From the NCBI RefSeq assembly GCF_014203365.1, contig NZ_JACHIS010000001.1, forward strand, positions 992,001-1,056,000: a stretch of DNA of 64,000 nucleotides, read 5' to 3'. How positions within the stretch are numbered: the stretch's first letter is position 1; the number at the start of each line of letters is the position of its first letter. Position numbers and translations under genes: made by a program. Source of the stretch: Actinoalloteichus hymeniacidonis (GTDB lineage Bacteria > Actinomycetota > Actinomycetes > Mycobacteriales > Pseudonocardiaceae). The notes below the pieces were generated by a model. It worked only from the letters and a program-made list of their open reading frames with translations, made no database searches and was not told the DNA's origin. Positions 54,113 to 63,255 of the stretch are shown in pieces.

Positions 54113-54132
54113 CGAGCTGAAAAGGACGGTGG

Positions 54133-54675
54133 TCATGCCACGGTGGTCGGCGGGCAACAGCGTTGATCGAGCCACTCGGTGAGCTTGTCGTCGATGGGAA
54201 GCGATCGGAGATCCCGTCCGGCTAAGTCTTCGGAGAACTCGACCACCACGGTGTTCGGCTCCTGCGCGGCCAAGGAACATGCTGTGTTCGATCGTCCGTC
54301 CTCGGCGAGTGGGGCCAGCAGGACGCGATCGTGGTCATAACGCGCCCAGACCCCCGCTTCCTGATAGCAGGCAATCGTCGGGAGATAGCGGATCACGGCG
54401 CTACGGCCGTCGTCGCCGATTGCGATCAGCTCCCAGGGCATGGCCGCGACGCCCTCGGGAGGATCGTCGCTCCGGGCCGACACGCTGGGCAGCTCCTCGG
54501 CCGAGGCGGATGGAAGGTTCGGATCCTCCGGCCGCAGAACGGTGGATCCATCGAAGTCAAGACCGTCGATAGGCGCTGGACCCCAGGTCTGTTCTCCCTG
54601 GCCGGCGCAACTCGTCAGGACGACTGCGAGTAGCGCAATCCCGAGACCGCGCCATGATCGGTTCGTGGTCTTCAT
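54133..54675 (-). CDS. Putative lipoprotein
   Basis: 180 residues. A signal peptide MKTTNRSWRGLGIALLAVVL ends in the lipobox LTSC, so the mature protein should be lipid-anchored at the membrane exterior. The mature part is acidic with ELIAIGDDGRSAVIRYLP and two further Cys groups (IACYQ, NTACSL, RCCPPT). No family recognised. The start overlaps nothing; a longer in-frame start exists 12 codons upstream. The 296 bases between it and pyc contain no gene I can support. Confidence 0.7.
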   Translation of the reverse strand: MKTTNRSWRGLGIALLAVVLTSCAGQGEQTWGPAPIDGLDFDGSTVLRPEDPNLPSASAEELPSVSARSDDPPEGVAAMPWELIAIGDDGRSAVIRYLPTIACYQEAGVWARYDHDRVLLAPLAEDGRSNTACSLAAQEPNTVVVEFSEDLAGRDLRSLPIDDKLTEWLDQRCCPPTTVA

Positions 54676-54971
54676 CGACTCCGGAACCTCCTGGGCGCGG
54701 GCAGGCGGCAACTAAGAACAATCTTGCCGGGTCGCCCGTCCGCGCCGCCACGCGCGCAGACCCTGCCCCATAGCACGCCCCCGGGCAGACGAGAACCACT
54801 CAGTATGACCAAGGCGGAGATGTCGATCACATCAACGAGAGAAGAACAGCGCGTTTTCTTCCGATAGGCGAAAAGTAGACCGTTCGAGTGCTCGGAGAGT
54901 CCTCCCGATCGGCGAGATGATGCCGGTACGGTCCCCGACAGCGAGAATTCGCTGGTCGGAAGGGAGTCACC

Positions 54972-57900
54972 ATGTTCCGAAAGGTCCTTGTCGCCAACCG
55001 AGGCGAGATCGCCATTCGCGCATTCCGTGCCGCCTACGAACTGGGCGCGGGCACGGTCGCGGTCTTCCCCCACGAAGATCGGAACTCGGTGCATCGGCTC
55101 AAAGCCGACGAGGCATACGAGATCGGCGAACCCGGACATCCGGTGCGCGCCTACCTGTCGGTCACCGAGATCGTCGCCGCCGCGCGCCGGGCGGGTGCCG
55201 ACGCCGTGTATCCTGGTTACGGCTTCCTCTCCGAGAATCCCGAACTCGCCAAGGCCTGCGCCGAGGCGGGCATCACCTTCGTCGGCCCCAGGCACGACAT
55301 CCTCGAACTCGCTGGTAACAAGGCCCGCGCCGTGGCTGCGGCCCGGGAGGCCGGACTGCCCGTGCTGGCCTCGGTTCCGCCCACCGCCGACATCGACGAG
55401 CTGGTGGCGGCCTCCGAAGGCATCACCTTCCCCGTGTTCGTCAAGGCCGTCGCGGGCGGCGGCGGGCGCGGGATGCGCCGGGTGGAGCACGCCGCCGACC
55501 TGCGAGATGCTGCGGAAGCCGCGATGCGCGAGGCCGAATCCGCCTTCGGCGACCCCACGGTCTTCCTGGAACAGGCCGTGATCAACCCCCGGCACATCGA
55601 GGTCCAGATCCTCGCGGACGGCACCGGGCACGCCATTCACCTCTTCGAGCGCGACTGCTCCGTGCAGCGACGGCACCAGAAGGTCATCGAGATCGCGCCC
55701 GCCCCCAACCTGGCCCCCGAACTGCGGGAACGCATCTGCGCCGACGCCGTGGCCTTCGCCAGGCAGATCGGCTATGTCAACGCGGGCACCGTGGAGTTCC
55801 TGGTCGACGAACGCGGCAACCACGTCTTCATCGAGATGAACCCCCGCATTCAGGTCGAGCACACCGTGACCGAGGAGGTCACCGACGTCGACCTGGTGCA
55901 ATCGCAGCTGCGGATCGCCTCGGGCGAATCGTTGGCCGACCTCGGACTCTCCCAGGACGGCATCACCTTGCGTGGCGCAGCACTCCAATGCCGCATCACC
56001 ACCGAGGACCCGAGCAACGGCTTCCGCCCCGACACCGGCACCATCAGCGCCTACCGCTCGCCCGGCGGCGCGGGCATCCGGCTCGACGGTGGTACGACCT
56101 TCGCGGGCACCGGGATCAGCGCGCACTTCGATTCGATGCTGGTCAAGCTGTCCTGTCGGGGCCGCGACTTCGCCACCGCCACCGCGCGGGCCCGGCGGGC
56201 GCTGGCCGAGTTCCGGATCCGGGGCGTGGCCACCAACATCCCGTTCCTCCAGGCGGTACTCGACGACCCGCAGTTCGCCGCCGGACACATCACCACGTCG
56301 TTCATCGAGGAACGGCCCCAGCTGCTCACCGCCCGCCAATCCGCCGACCGGGGTACCCGGCTGCTGACCTACCTGGCCGACGTCACGGTGAACCGCCCGC
56401 ACGGCGACCGACCCAGCACCCTCGACCCGATCTACAAGCTGCCCGACATCGACCTGGAGACCGCGCCGCCCGCCGGTTCCCGGCAGCGTCTCCTCGAACT
56501 CGGCCCGGTCGGCTTCGCCTCGTGGCTGCGCAACGAGAAGGCACTCGGCGTCACCGACACGACCTTCCGCGACGCCCACCAGTCCTTGTTGGCGACCCGG
56601 GTCCGCACCAAGGACCTGCTGGCGGTCGCGCCGCATGTGGCACGGATGACGCCGGAACTGCTCTCGCTGGAGTGCTGGGGCGGCGCCACCTACGACGTCG
56701 CGCTGCGCTTCCTCACCGAGGACCCGTGGGAACGGCTGGCCGCGTTGCGCGAGGCCGTGCCGAACATCTGCCTCCAGATGTTGCTGCGCGGCAGGAACAC
56801 CGTCGGCTACACGCCCTACCCGGCCGAGGTGACCAGCGCCTTCGTCACCGAGGCCACCAAGACCGGCATCGACATCTTCCGGATCTTCGACGCGCTCAAC
56901 GACGTCGAGCAGATGCGCCCGGCGATCGAGGCCGTCCGCGAGACCGGCCAGGCCGTCGCCGAGGTGGCGCTGTGCTACACGGCCGACCTGTCCGATCCCG
57001 GCGAGAAGCTCTACACCCTGGACTACTACCTGCGGCTCGCCGAACAGATCGTGGCCGCAGGCGCGAACGTGCTCGCGGTCAAGGACATGGCGGGTCTGCT
57101 GCGTCCACCGGCCGCCGCCGCGCTGATCACCGCCCTGCGCCGGGAGTTCGACCTGCCCGTGCACCTGCACACCCACGACACGCCCGGCGGCCAGCTCGCG
57201 ACCTATTTGAGCGCCGTGCACGCCGGGGTGGATGCGGTCGACGGTGCCGCCGCGTCCATGGCGGGCACCACCTCGCAACCGCCGCTGTCGGCGGTGGTCG
57301 CCGCCACCGACCACACCCCGCAGGCCACCGGGCTGAACCTGGCCTCGGTCTGCGACCTGGAGCCGTACTGGGAGGCGGTCCGCCGGATCTACCAGCCCTT
57401 CGAATCGGCGCTGCCCTCACCGACCGGCCGGGTATACCGCCACGAGATCCCCGGCGGTCAGCTGTCCAACCTGCGGCAACAGGCGATCGCTCTCGGCCTC
57501 GGTGACCGATTCGAGCAGATCGAGTCGACCTACGCCGCCGCGGACACCATCCTCGGTAGGCTCGTCAAGGTCACGCCGTCCTCGAAGGTCGTCGGCGATC
57601 TGGCACTGCACCTGGTCGGAGCGGGTGCCGATCCCGGCGAGTTCGAGGCGGACCCCGGACGGTTCGACATCCCCGACTCGGTGATCGGGTTCCTCCACGG
57701 CGAACTCGGCGACCCGCCCGGCGGCTGGCCGGAGCCGTTCCGGGCCAAGGCGCTGTCCGGGCGATCCGGCCCCCGAGAGGTCGTGGCCCTCACCGAAGCC
57801 GACCACACCGGACTCGCCGAGGACACCCGCGCCACCCTCAACCGGCTGCTGTTCCCCGGTCCGGCCAAGGAATTCCTCGCGCACCACGAGGAGTTCGGCG

Positions 57901-58349
57901 ACACCAGCCTGCTGCGCAGCAAGGACTTCTTCTACGGCCTGCGTCCGGGGGAGGAGTACTCCGTCGACTTGGAGCGCGGCGTCCGGCTGTACATCACGGT
58001 CGAGGCGATCGGCGAGGCCGACGAGCGCGGCATGCGCACCGTGATGGCCACCCTCAACGGACAGCTGCGTCCCATTCAGGTGCGGGACCGGTCGATCGCC
58101 TCGGCGGTGCCTGCTGCGGAGAAGGCCGATCGGGGCAATCCCGGCCACGTCGCGGCGCCCTTCGCCGGGGTGGTCACCGTGCAGGTCGCCGAGGGGGACA
58201 CCGTCGAGACCGGGCAGACCGTCGCCACCATCGAGGCCATGAAGATGGAGGCCGGGATCACCGCACCCAAGGGCGGCACGGTGCGGCGGTTGGCGATCGG
58301 CTCGGTCGCCCAGGTCGAGGGTGGCGACCTACTGATCGAAGTGGGCTGA
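54972..58349 (+). CDS. pyc: Pyruvate carboxylase
   Basis: 1125 residues, full-length single-chain enzyme making oxaloacetate. Biotin carboxylase domain 1-450 (FRKVLVANRGEIAIRAF, AGGGGRGMRRVEHAADLRDA, EMNPRIQVEHTVTEEVTDVD), carboxyltransferase barrel about 530-800 (DTTFRDAHQSLLATRVRTKD, HLHTHDTPGGQLATYLSA with the metal His pair), conserved allosteric region, and C-terminal biotinyl domain with Lys1091 in EAMKMEAG. AAGGGAG seven to nine bases before the ATG. Monocistronic by appearance. Confidence 0.96.
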   Translation: MFRKVLVANRGEIAIRAFRAAYELGAGTVAVFPHEDRNSVHRLKADEAYEIGEPGHPVRAYLSVTEIVAAARRAGADAVYPGYGFLSENPELAKACAEAGITFVGPRHDILELAGNKARAVAAAREAGLPVLASVPPTADIDELVAASEGITFPVFVKAVAGGGGRGMRRVEHAADLRDAAEAAMREAESAFGDPTVFLEQAVINPRHIEVQILADGTGHAIHLFERDCSVQRRHQKVIEIAPAPNLAPELRERICADAVAFARQIGYVNAGTVEFLVDERGNHVFIEMNPRIQVEHTVTEEVTDVDLVQSQLRIASGESLADLGLSQDGITLRGAALQCRITTEDPSNGFRPDTGTISAYRSPGGAGIRLDGGTTFAGTGISAHFDSMLVKLSCRGRDFATATARARRALAEFRIRGVATNIPFLQAVLDDPQFAAGHITTSFIEERPQLLTARQSADRGTRLLTYLADVTVNRPHGDRPSTLDPIYKLPDIDLETAPPAGSRQRLLELGPVGFASWLRNEKALGVTDTTFRDAHQSLLATRVRTKDLLAVAPHVARMTPELLSLECWGGATYDVALRFLTEDPWERLAALREAVPNICLQMLLRGRNTVGYTPYPAEVTSAFVTEATKTGIDIFRIFDALNDVEQMRPAIEAVRETGQAVAEVALCYTADLSDPGEKLYTLDYYLRLAEQIVAAGANVLAVKDMAGLLRPPAAAALITALRREFDLPVHLHTHDTPGGQLATYLSAVHAGVDAVDGAAASMAGTTSQPPLSAVVAATDHTPQATGLNLASVCDLEPYWEAVRRIYQPFESALPSPTGRVYRHEIPGGQLSNLRQQAIALGLGDRFEQIESTYAAADTILGRLVKVTPSSKVVGDLALHLVGAGADPGEFEADPGRFDIPDSVIGFLHGELGDPPGGWPEPFRAKALSGRSGPREVVALTEADHTGLAEDTRATLNRLLFPGPAKEFLAHHEEFGDTSLLRSKDFFYGLRPGEEYSVDLERGVRLYITVEAIGEADERGMRTVMATLNGQLRPIQVRDRSIASAVPAAEKADRGNPGHVAAPFAGVVTVQVAEGDTVETGQTVATIEAMKMEAGITAPKGGTVRRLAIGSVAQVEGGDLLIEVG

Positions 58350-58420
58350 GTAGTCACCGCCGAACGGGTCGGGGGACCGGGCGCGGTCCGTCCCCCGGCT
58401 CGCGGCAGCCGCCCGACGGC

Positions 58421-58957
58421 TCAGCCCGCGTCGGTGGTGGCGCCCTCCTCGGCCACACCGAGCTTGTCGTGCAGCCCCGCCAGCAGGATCCGCAGCAGCT
58501 CGGCCAACTGCGCCCGCTGCTCGACGTCCAGGTGATCGATGAGCGACTCCTCGTGCCGCAGCAGGTCGTCGACGCTGCGCTCGATGAGCGCATGGCCCTG
58601 CGAGGTCGGCTCGACGGTGATCGTGCGTCGACCTGACTCGGTCCGCTCGACCAGCACCAGCCCCTGTTCCTCGGCCTTGGCGACCCGCTGGGTGATCGCA
58701 CCCGCGCTGATCAGGCTCCGCTTGGCCAGTTCGCTCGGCGCGAGCCGGTAGGGCGGCCCCGCCCTGCGCAGCGTGCTGAGCAGATCGAGGGTCGCCCGGT
58801 CGATGTCGATGCGGTGCAGCGTGCGGCGCCGTTCGTCGCCGAGCAACTTGCCCACCCGCCAGAGCCGCGTGATGACCCCGATGGATTCCACCGGGGTGCC
58901 CGGCCGTTCCCTGGCCCAGGCGAGCTGGATTCGATCCGTCGAGTCGGTACCGGTCAT
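58421..58957 (-). CDS. MarR family regulator
   Basis: 178 residues, winged helix in the middle (about 65-125: LAPSELAKRSLISAGAITQR, RTESGRRTITVEPTSQGHAL) flanked by dimerisation helices. Probably represses itself and the divergent short-chain dehydrogenase. A minus-strand TAGCCT (58969-58964) ends six bases before the ATG, indicating a leaderless message, and coincides with half of an operator-like sequence. Confidence 0.88.
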   Translation of the reverse strand: MTGTDSTDRIQLAWARERPGTPVESIGVITRLWRVGKLLGDERRRTLHRIDIDRATLDLLSTLRRAGPPYRLAPSELAKRSLISAGAITQRVAKAEEQGLVLVERTESGRRTITVEPTSQGHALIERSVDDLLRHEESLIDHLDVEQRAQLAELLRILLAGLHDKLGVAEEGATTDAG

Positions 58958-58961
58958 GGTG

Positions 58962-58992
58962 TTAGGCTAATCGAGATCTTTAGGCCTAAAGA
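58962..58992. promoter_or_regulatory. MarR operator region: two palindromes
   Basis: TCTTTAGGCCTAAAGA (58977-58992) is a perfect 16-bp palindrome and TTAGGCTAA (58962-58970) repeats its TTAG-CTAA core. Both lie in the 47-base divergent gap between the MarR and SDR genes; the second covers the MarR -10. Confidence 0.75.
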
Positions 58993-59004
58993 ACTGAGGT
59001 TCGC

Positions 59005-59730
59005 ATGCAACGCACAGCCGTCGTCACCGGTGGCGGAACCGGAATCGGCAAGGCCGTCGCCCGAGAACTGGTCGAGGCGGATTTCCAGGTCCTGATCGTG
59101 GGCAGGCGGCCTGCGCCTCTCGCCGAGGTCGCCGCCGAGCTGGGATCATCGGTGGACACCCTTGCCCTGGACGTCGCCGACCCGATCGCCCTGGCCGCCG
59201 CCGAATTCCCCGAACGGGTCGATGTGCTGGTGAACAGCGCGGGCGGCAACACCGACATCGGGCGAGAGCGTGCCCCCGACGGCGATCTCATCGGGCTGCG
59301 GGATTCCTGGCTGGCCAACCTGACCGCCAACCTCCTCAGCGCGATGCTGACCACCGAGCGGTTACGGCCGAGCCTGGCCGAGGACGGACGAGTGATCACC
59401 ATCGGCTCCATCGCGGCCCAGTACGGCGCGGCAGGCTACGGCGCCGCCAAGGCCGGGGTCGAGGCGTGGAACGCCGAGTTGGCCTTCACGCTGGGCGCCG
59501 CGGGCATCACCGCGAACGTGGTGTCACCCGGCCTCACCGAGGACACCGAGTTCTTCCGAGGTCGACTCTCGGAGCAGCGCCGCGCCACGCTGATCGGCAG
59601 GACGGCCAACAAACGGGCGGGGCTGTCCGTCGATGTCGCCGCAGTCGTCGGTTTCCTGGCCTCGCCCGCGTCGCGACACGTCACCGGACAGGTGCTGCAC
59701 GTCAACGGCGGTGCGCACCTGGGCGGCTGA
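59005..59730 (+). CDS. SDR family oxidoreductase
   Basis: 241 residues, classical short-chain dehydrogenase: TGGGTGIG cofactor loop (8-15), NSAG, catalytic Ser135, Tyr145 and Lys149 (YGAAK), and the C-terminal ASRHVTGQVLHVNGGAHLGG typical of FabG-like enzymes. CTGAGG five bases before the ATG. Substrate unknown; control by the divergent MarR suggests response to a small aromatic or phenolic compound. Confidence 0.9.
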   Translation: MQRTAVVTGGGTGIGKAVARELVEADFQVLIVGRRPAPLAEVAAELGSSVDTLALDVADPIALAAAEFPERVDVLVNSAGGNTDIGRERAPDGDLIGLRDSWLANLTANLLSAMLTTERLRPSLAEDGRVITIGSIAAQYGAAGYGAAKAGVEAWNAELAFTLGAAGITANVVSPGLTEDTEFFRGRLSEQRRATLIGRTANKRAGLSVDVAAVVGFLASPASRHVTGQVLHVNGGAHLGG

Positions 59731-59797
59731 CCCAGGGCCCGGCCGACGCCGTGAGCCTGCGAGCGGAGCCGTCCGCCGGATGAGCGAGGATGGCCGG

Positions 59798-60355
59798 GTG
59801 ACTCGGATCGTGGCGGGCAGCATGGGCGGCAGACGGATCACGGTGCCCCCTCGTGGCACCCGGCCGACCTCGGAGCGGGTGCGCGAGGCGCTGTTCAACG
59901 CCCTGGAGTCGCTGGTGGAGCTGGACGGGCTCCGGGTTCTCGATCTCTACGCGGGCTCCGGGGCCCTGGGGCTGGAGGCGCTGTCGAGAGGCGCCGCGAC
60001 CGCGATGTTCGTCGAGTCCGACCGCAAGGCGGGACTGGTGCTGCGCCGCAACATCGAGGAGCTGCGCCCCACCGGCGCGATCCTGCGCGCGGGCACCGTC
60101 GAATCCGTGCTCGACGACCCGGCCGAGGAACCGTTCGACCTGGTCATCGCGGACCCGCCGTACGACGTGGCCACTGATCGACTCGAAGCGGTCCTCGACC
60201 GGCTCGCGGGCAACGGCTGGACCGAGCCCGGCAGTCTGGTGGTGGTGGAGCGAGCCCGCCGGGACCGCGCCATCAGCTGGCGGGCGCCGCTGGCCGCGCT
60301 GCGCGAGAAGCGCTACGGCGACACCGTCCTGTTCTGGGGCGAGCACGTCGACTAG
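59798..60355 (+). CDS. rsmD: 16S rRNA (guanine966-N2)-methyltransferase
   Basis: 185 residues: TRIVAGSMGGRRITVPP opening, RPTSERVREALFNALE, motif I VLDLYAGSGALGLEALSRGA and catalytic DPPYD. AGCGAGGA before GTG 59798 favours that start over the ATG at 59780. Precedes coaD, as in most bacteria. Confidence 0.92.
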   Translation: MTRIVAGSMGGRRITVPPRGTRPTSERVREALFNALESLVELDGLRVLDLYAGSGALGLEALSRGAATAMFVESDRKAGLVLRRNIEELRPTGAILRAGTVESVLDDPAEEPFDLVIADPPYDVATDRLEAVLDRLAGNGWTEPGSLVVVERARRDRAISWRAPLAALREKRYGDTVLFWGEHVD

Positions 60356-60454
60356 CCCGCTCGACCCGCGAGATCAGAAAGGCGCCGTGACTCCGATCAC
60401 GGCCGACGCGTTGATCGAGGGCGGATCGAGGCGGTACTGCTAGCGTCCCGGCTC

Positions 60455-60943
60455 ATGAGACGCGCCGTCTATCCAGGCTCGTACGACCCGGTCACCAACG
60501 GGCACCTCGACATCATCGAGCGGGCGGCAGGCCAGTTCGACGAGGTCGTCGTCGCCGTCCTGATCAACAAGAGCAAGAAGAGCCTCTTCACGGTCGAGGA
60601 ACGCTTGGAGACGTTGCGCGAGGTCGTGACGGCCTGGCCGAACGTGCGGGTGGATTCCTGGCACGGGCTGCTGGTCGACTACTGCCGGACCCACGAGATC
60701 CAGGCGATCGTCAAGGGGCTGCGCGCCGTCAGCGACTTCGACTACGAGTTGCAGATGGCGCAGATGAACCAGCGGCTCTCCGGCGTCGAGACGTTGTTCA
60801 TGGCGGCCAACCCCGTCTACAGCTTCCTCGCCAGCTCCCTGGTCAAGGAGATCGCGACCTACGGCGGCGATGTGTCGGCGCTGGTGCCCGCTGCCGTGGA
60901 GCACCGCATTGTGGCTCGGATGGCGGAACTGAACTCGGCCTGA
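60455..60943 (+). CDS. coaD: Phosphopantetheine adenylyltransferase
   Basis: 162 residues, nucleotidyltransferase fold: AVYPGSYDPVTNGHLDIIER with the TxGH motif, KGLRAVSDFDYELQMAQMN and YSFLASSLVKEIATYGGDV. Penultimate step in coenzyme A synthesis. TAGCGT (60441-60446) ends eight bases before the ATG and no ribosome site is present, so the mRNA is likely leaderless. Confidence 0.96.
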   Translation: MRRAVYPGSYDPVTNGHLDIIERAAGQFDEVVVAVLINKSKKSLFTVEERLETLREVVTAWPNVRVDSWHGLLVDYCRTHEIQAIVKGLRAVSDFDYELQMAQMNQRLSGVETLFMAANPVYSFLASSLVKEIATYGGDVSALVPAAVEHRIVARMAELNSA

Positions 60944-61046
60944 TTACCGAAGATCGCGGCGGACTCGCGGTTCCATCACGCTCTGCCGCGATCGATTCAC
61001 CGCAGAGTCACCCCGTTGATCATTGGATCACGCTATGGTCACGATC

Positions 61047-61469
61047 ATGGCGACCACCACTCGGCGAGCGATCGCCGCCCTCTTATTCTCCGTTCTCGCG
61101 CTGCTGCCGCTGAACGCCGCCGGATTGGCGGCCGCGGAGGCGGGCGCCACGGCGCTGGCCCAGCCCGCCTGCGGTGATCTCTCCGGCTATACCGAGGTCG
61201 ATCTCTCCGCACTGCCGAACGAGGCCGCCGACACGGTGGACCTGATCGAGGCGGGCGGCCCGTTCCCGTATCCGCAGGACGGCACCGTGTTCCAGAACCG
61301 GGAGGACCTGCTGCCGGACTGCTCGACCGGCTACTACCACGAGTACACCGTGGAGACTCCGGGCCTCGATCACCGGGGCGCGCGGCGCATCGTCACCGGA
61401 AGCGACGGTGAGTTCTTTTACACCAGTGACCACTACGCGAGCTTCCGGCTGGTGGACGTGCGATCCTGA
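61047..61469 (+). CDS. Secreted guanyl-specific ribonuclease, RNase Sa family
   Basis: 140 residues: signal peptide (RRAIAALLFSVLALLPLNAAG, cleavage after an Ala near 38) and a mature domain of about 100 residues closely resembling Streptomyces RNase Sa: LSALPNEAADTVDLI, GGPFPY, DGTVFQNRE, GYYHEYTV (catalytic Glu99), RGARRIVTG (Arg114) and TSDHYASF (His129). The Cys pair of RNase Sa is absent; the two Cys here are at 42 and 92. TATGGT (61034-61039) ends seven bases before ATG 61047. No barstar-like inhibitor gene is adjacent. Confidence 0.88.
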   Translation: MATTTRRAIAALLFSVLALLPLNAAGLAAAEAGATALAQPACGDLSGYTEVDLSALPNEAADTVDLIEAGGPFPYPQDGTVFQNREDLLPDCSTGYYHEYTVETPGLDHRGARRIVTGSDGEFFYTSDHYASFRLVDVRS

Positions 61470-61588
61470 TCGCAGGGACTCCAGGCGTGGGACACGCGCA
61501 CTGGCGACCACATCCCTGACGGTATCCGGCGGGCAGGGCAGACTTGACGCCGTAGCCGAACGGCGCGCTGCTGCGAGGAGTCGAAATC

Positions 61589-62320
61589 GTGTACCGGGTG
61601 TTCGAGTCGCTCGACGAGTTGGTGACGATCGTCGAGGACGCACGGGGTGTTCCGATGACCTCCGGGTGCGTCGTTCCTCGCGGCGACGTACTCGAACTGC
61701 TCGACGACATCAGGGATGCCCTCCCTGGTGAGCTGGACGACGCGCAGGACGTCCTGGACCACCGGGACGAGGTCGTCGGCAAGGCCACCGAACAGGCCGA
61801 GCAGACCGTCGGACAGGCCAGGGCCGAGGCCGAGCAGCTGATGGCGCAGGCCAGGGCCGAGGCCGAGCGGATGGTCGCCGACGCCAGGATGCACGCCGAT
61901 CGGATGCTCGCCGAGGCGCACTCCGAGGCCGACCGGGTCGTGACGACCGGCAACCACGAGTACGAGGAGTTCGTCGCGCGGGCGCGGGCCGAGGCGGAGC
62001 GCATGGTCCAGGCGGGCCGGGCCTCCTACGACCAGTCCGTCGAGGAGGGCCAGGCCGAGCAGGCCCGACTGGTCTCGCAGGCCGAGCTGGTCCAGGCTGC
62101 GCACGGTGAATCGACCAGGATCGTCGACGCGGCCGGTGTCGAGGCCGAGCGGCTTCGTTCGGAGTGCGACGCCTACGTGGACGCCAAGCTGGCCGATTTC
62201 GAAGAACTGCTGGACCGCACCCTGCGGACGGTCGGCAAGGGCCGCCAGCAGCTGCGGGCGCCCTCACGCACCGCCTTCGACTACAGCGAGTGGGACCAGC
62301 GCTCCAGCATGCCTGGCTGA
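61589..62320 (+). CDS. sepIVA: SepIVA-like DivIVA-domain septation protein
   Basis: 243 residues. The N-terminus MYRVFESLDELVTIVEDARG leads into a long coiled coil (about 55-220) rich in Ala, Glu, Gln and Arg with repeated QARAEAEQLMAQARAEAERM units. In mycobacteria the protein in this position, SepIVA, is an essential septum-associated factor. GAGGAG nine bases before the GTG. Located between coaD and DUF177/rpmF as in mycobacteria. Confidence 0.85.
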   Translation: MYRVFESLDELVTIVEDARGVPMTSGCVVPRGDVLELLDDIRDALPGELDDAQDVLDHRDEVVGKATEQAEQTVGQARAEAEQLMAQARAEAERMVADARMHADRMLAEAHSEADRVVTTGNHEYEEFVARARAEAERMVQAGRASYDQSVEEGQAEQARLVSQAELVQAAHGESTRIVDAAGVEAERLRSECDAYVDAKLADFEELLDRTLRTVGKGRQQLRAPSRTAFDYSEWDQRSSMPG

Positions 62321-62447
62321 GCGGCCCCACATCGCCTAGGACCGAGCATCGGGCGAGGTCGGACGGATTTCCTCTGGCGGCCCTTCGTCGCGTAGCCTGT
62401 TTCGGTTGGACCTTTTCCACTTCACCCTGACAGATCGTTGATGTCCT

Positions 62448-63053
62448 ATGCCCCCCAAAACGTCTTCCGACGCGCGCCCCGTTCCGTCCGGGCCGTGGGT
62501 GATCGATACCCGCGAGCTCGGCCGACGTGCGGGCGCCAGCCGTCGTTATCACCGCAACCTGCCGCCGACCACGCGGCTCGGGCTCGACCTGGTCAAGGTC
62601 CCGGATCAGGGCGAGGTCGTCCTGGACATCCGGCTCGACTCCGTGGTCGAGGGAGTGTTGGTGGCGGGAACCGCCACGGCACCACTCGAGGGCGAGTGCT
62701 CGCGTTGTCTCGAACCGATCCTCGACGAGGTCGAGGTCGAGATCACCGAGCTGTTCGCCTATCCGGAGAGCGCAACGGACGAGACCACCGAGGAGGACGA
62801 GATGCCTCGGGTGGTCGAGGAGCTGATCGATCTCGAACCGGTGGTTCGGGATGCCGTGCTGCTGGCACTGCCCTCCTCGCCACTGTGCGCACCGGATTGC
62901 GCCGGCCTGTGCGTGGAGTGCGGTGGGAAGTGGGCCGAACTCGGCCCCGGTCATAGCCATGAGACCATGGATCCCCGTTGGGCTGCCCTCCGCGAGCGGT
63001 TCGGTGACCCCAGTGACCCCAGTAACACCCCTGACAAATCTGAGGAGAACTAG
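62448..63053 (+). CDS. DUF177 (YceD-like) family protein
   Basis: 201 residues with [20 protein letters not shown] near the start, the CSRCLEPI pair and [17 protein letters not shown] near the C-terminus, all typical of the YceD family. Members act with 23S rRNA maturation and are almost always encoded directly before rpmF. Two bases separate it from rpmF here. Confidence 0.9.
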   Translation: MPPKTSSDARPVPSGPWVIDTRELGRRAGASRRYHRNLPPTTRLGLDLVKVPDQGEVVLDIRLDSVVEGVLVAGTATAPLEGECSRCLEPILDEVEVEITELFAYPESATDETTEEDEMPRVVEELIDLEPVVRDAVLLALPSSPLCAPDCAGLCVECGGKWAELGPGHSHETMDPRWAALRERFGDPSDPSNTPDKSEEN

Positions 63054-63055
63054 CC

Positions 63056-63238
63056 GTGGCAGTCCCGAAGCGCAAGATGTCGCGCTCCAACACGCGCTCC
63101 CGTCGCTCGCAGTGGAAGGCCTCGGCGCCGAGCCTGGTGGCCTGCCCGAACCGCAACTGCCGTGAGCCCAAGCTGTCCCACGTCATCTGCCCGAGCTGCG
63201 GCACCTACGACGGCCGCCAGGTCGCTCGACCGGCCTGA
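63056..63238 (+). CDS. rpmF: Large ribosomal subunit protein bL32 (zinc-binding form)
   Basis: 60 residues, [20 protein letters not shown] at the start and [20 protein letters not shown] near the end. Four Cys in two pairs make this the zinc (C+) form. GTG start two bases after the DUF177 stop. Confidence 0.95.
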   Translation: MAVPKRKMSRSNTRSRRSQWKASAPSLVACPNRNCREPKLSHVICPSCGTYDGRQVARPA

Positions 63239-63255
63239 TCTCGAAGCACGGCTTC

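Noticed and set aside
54672-57314. 880-codon minus-strand frame over pyc
   Set aside because: Antisense shadow of a clear pyruvate carboxylase gene; composition is the Gly/Arg/Val-rich type expected of reverse reading.
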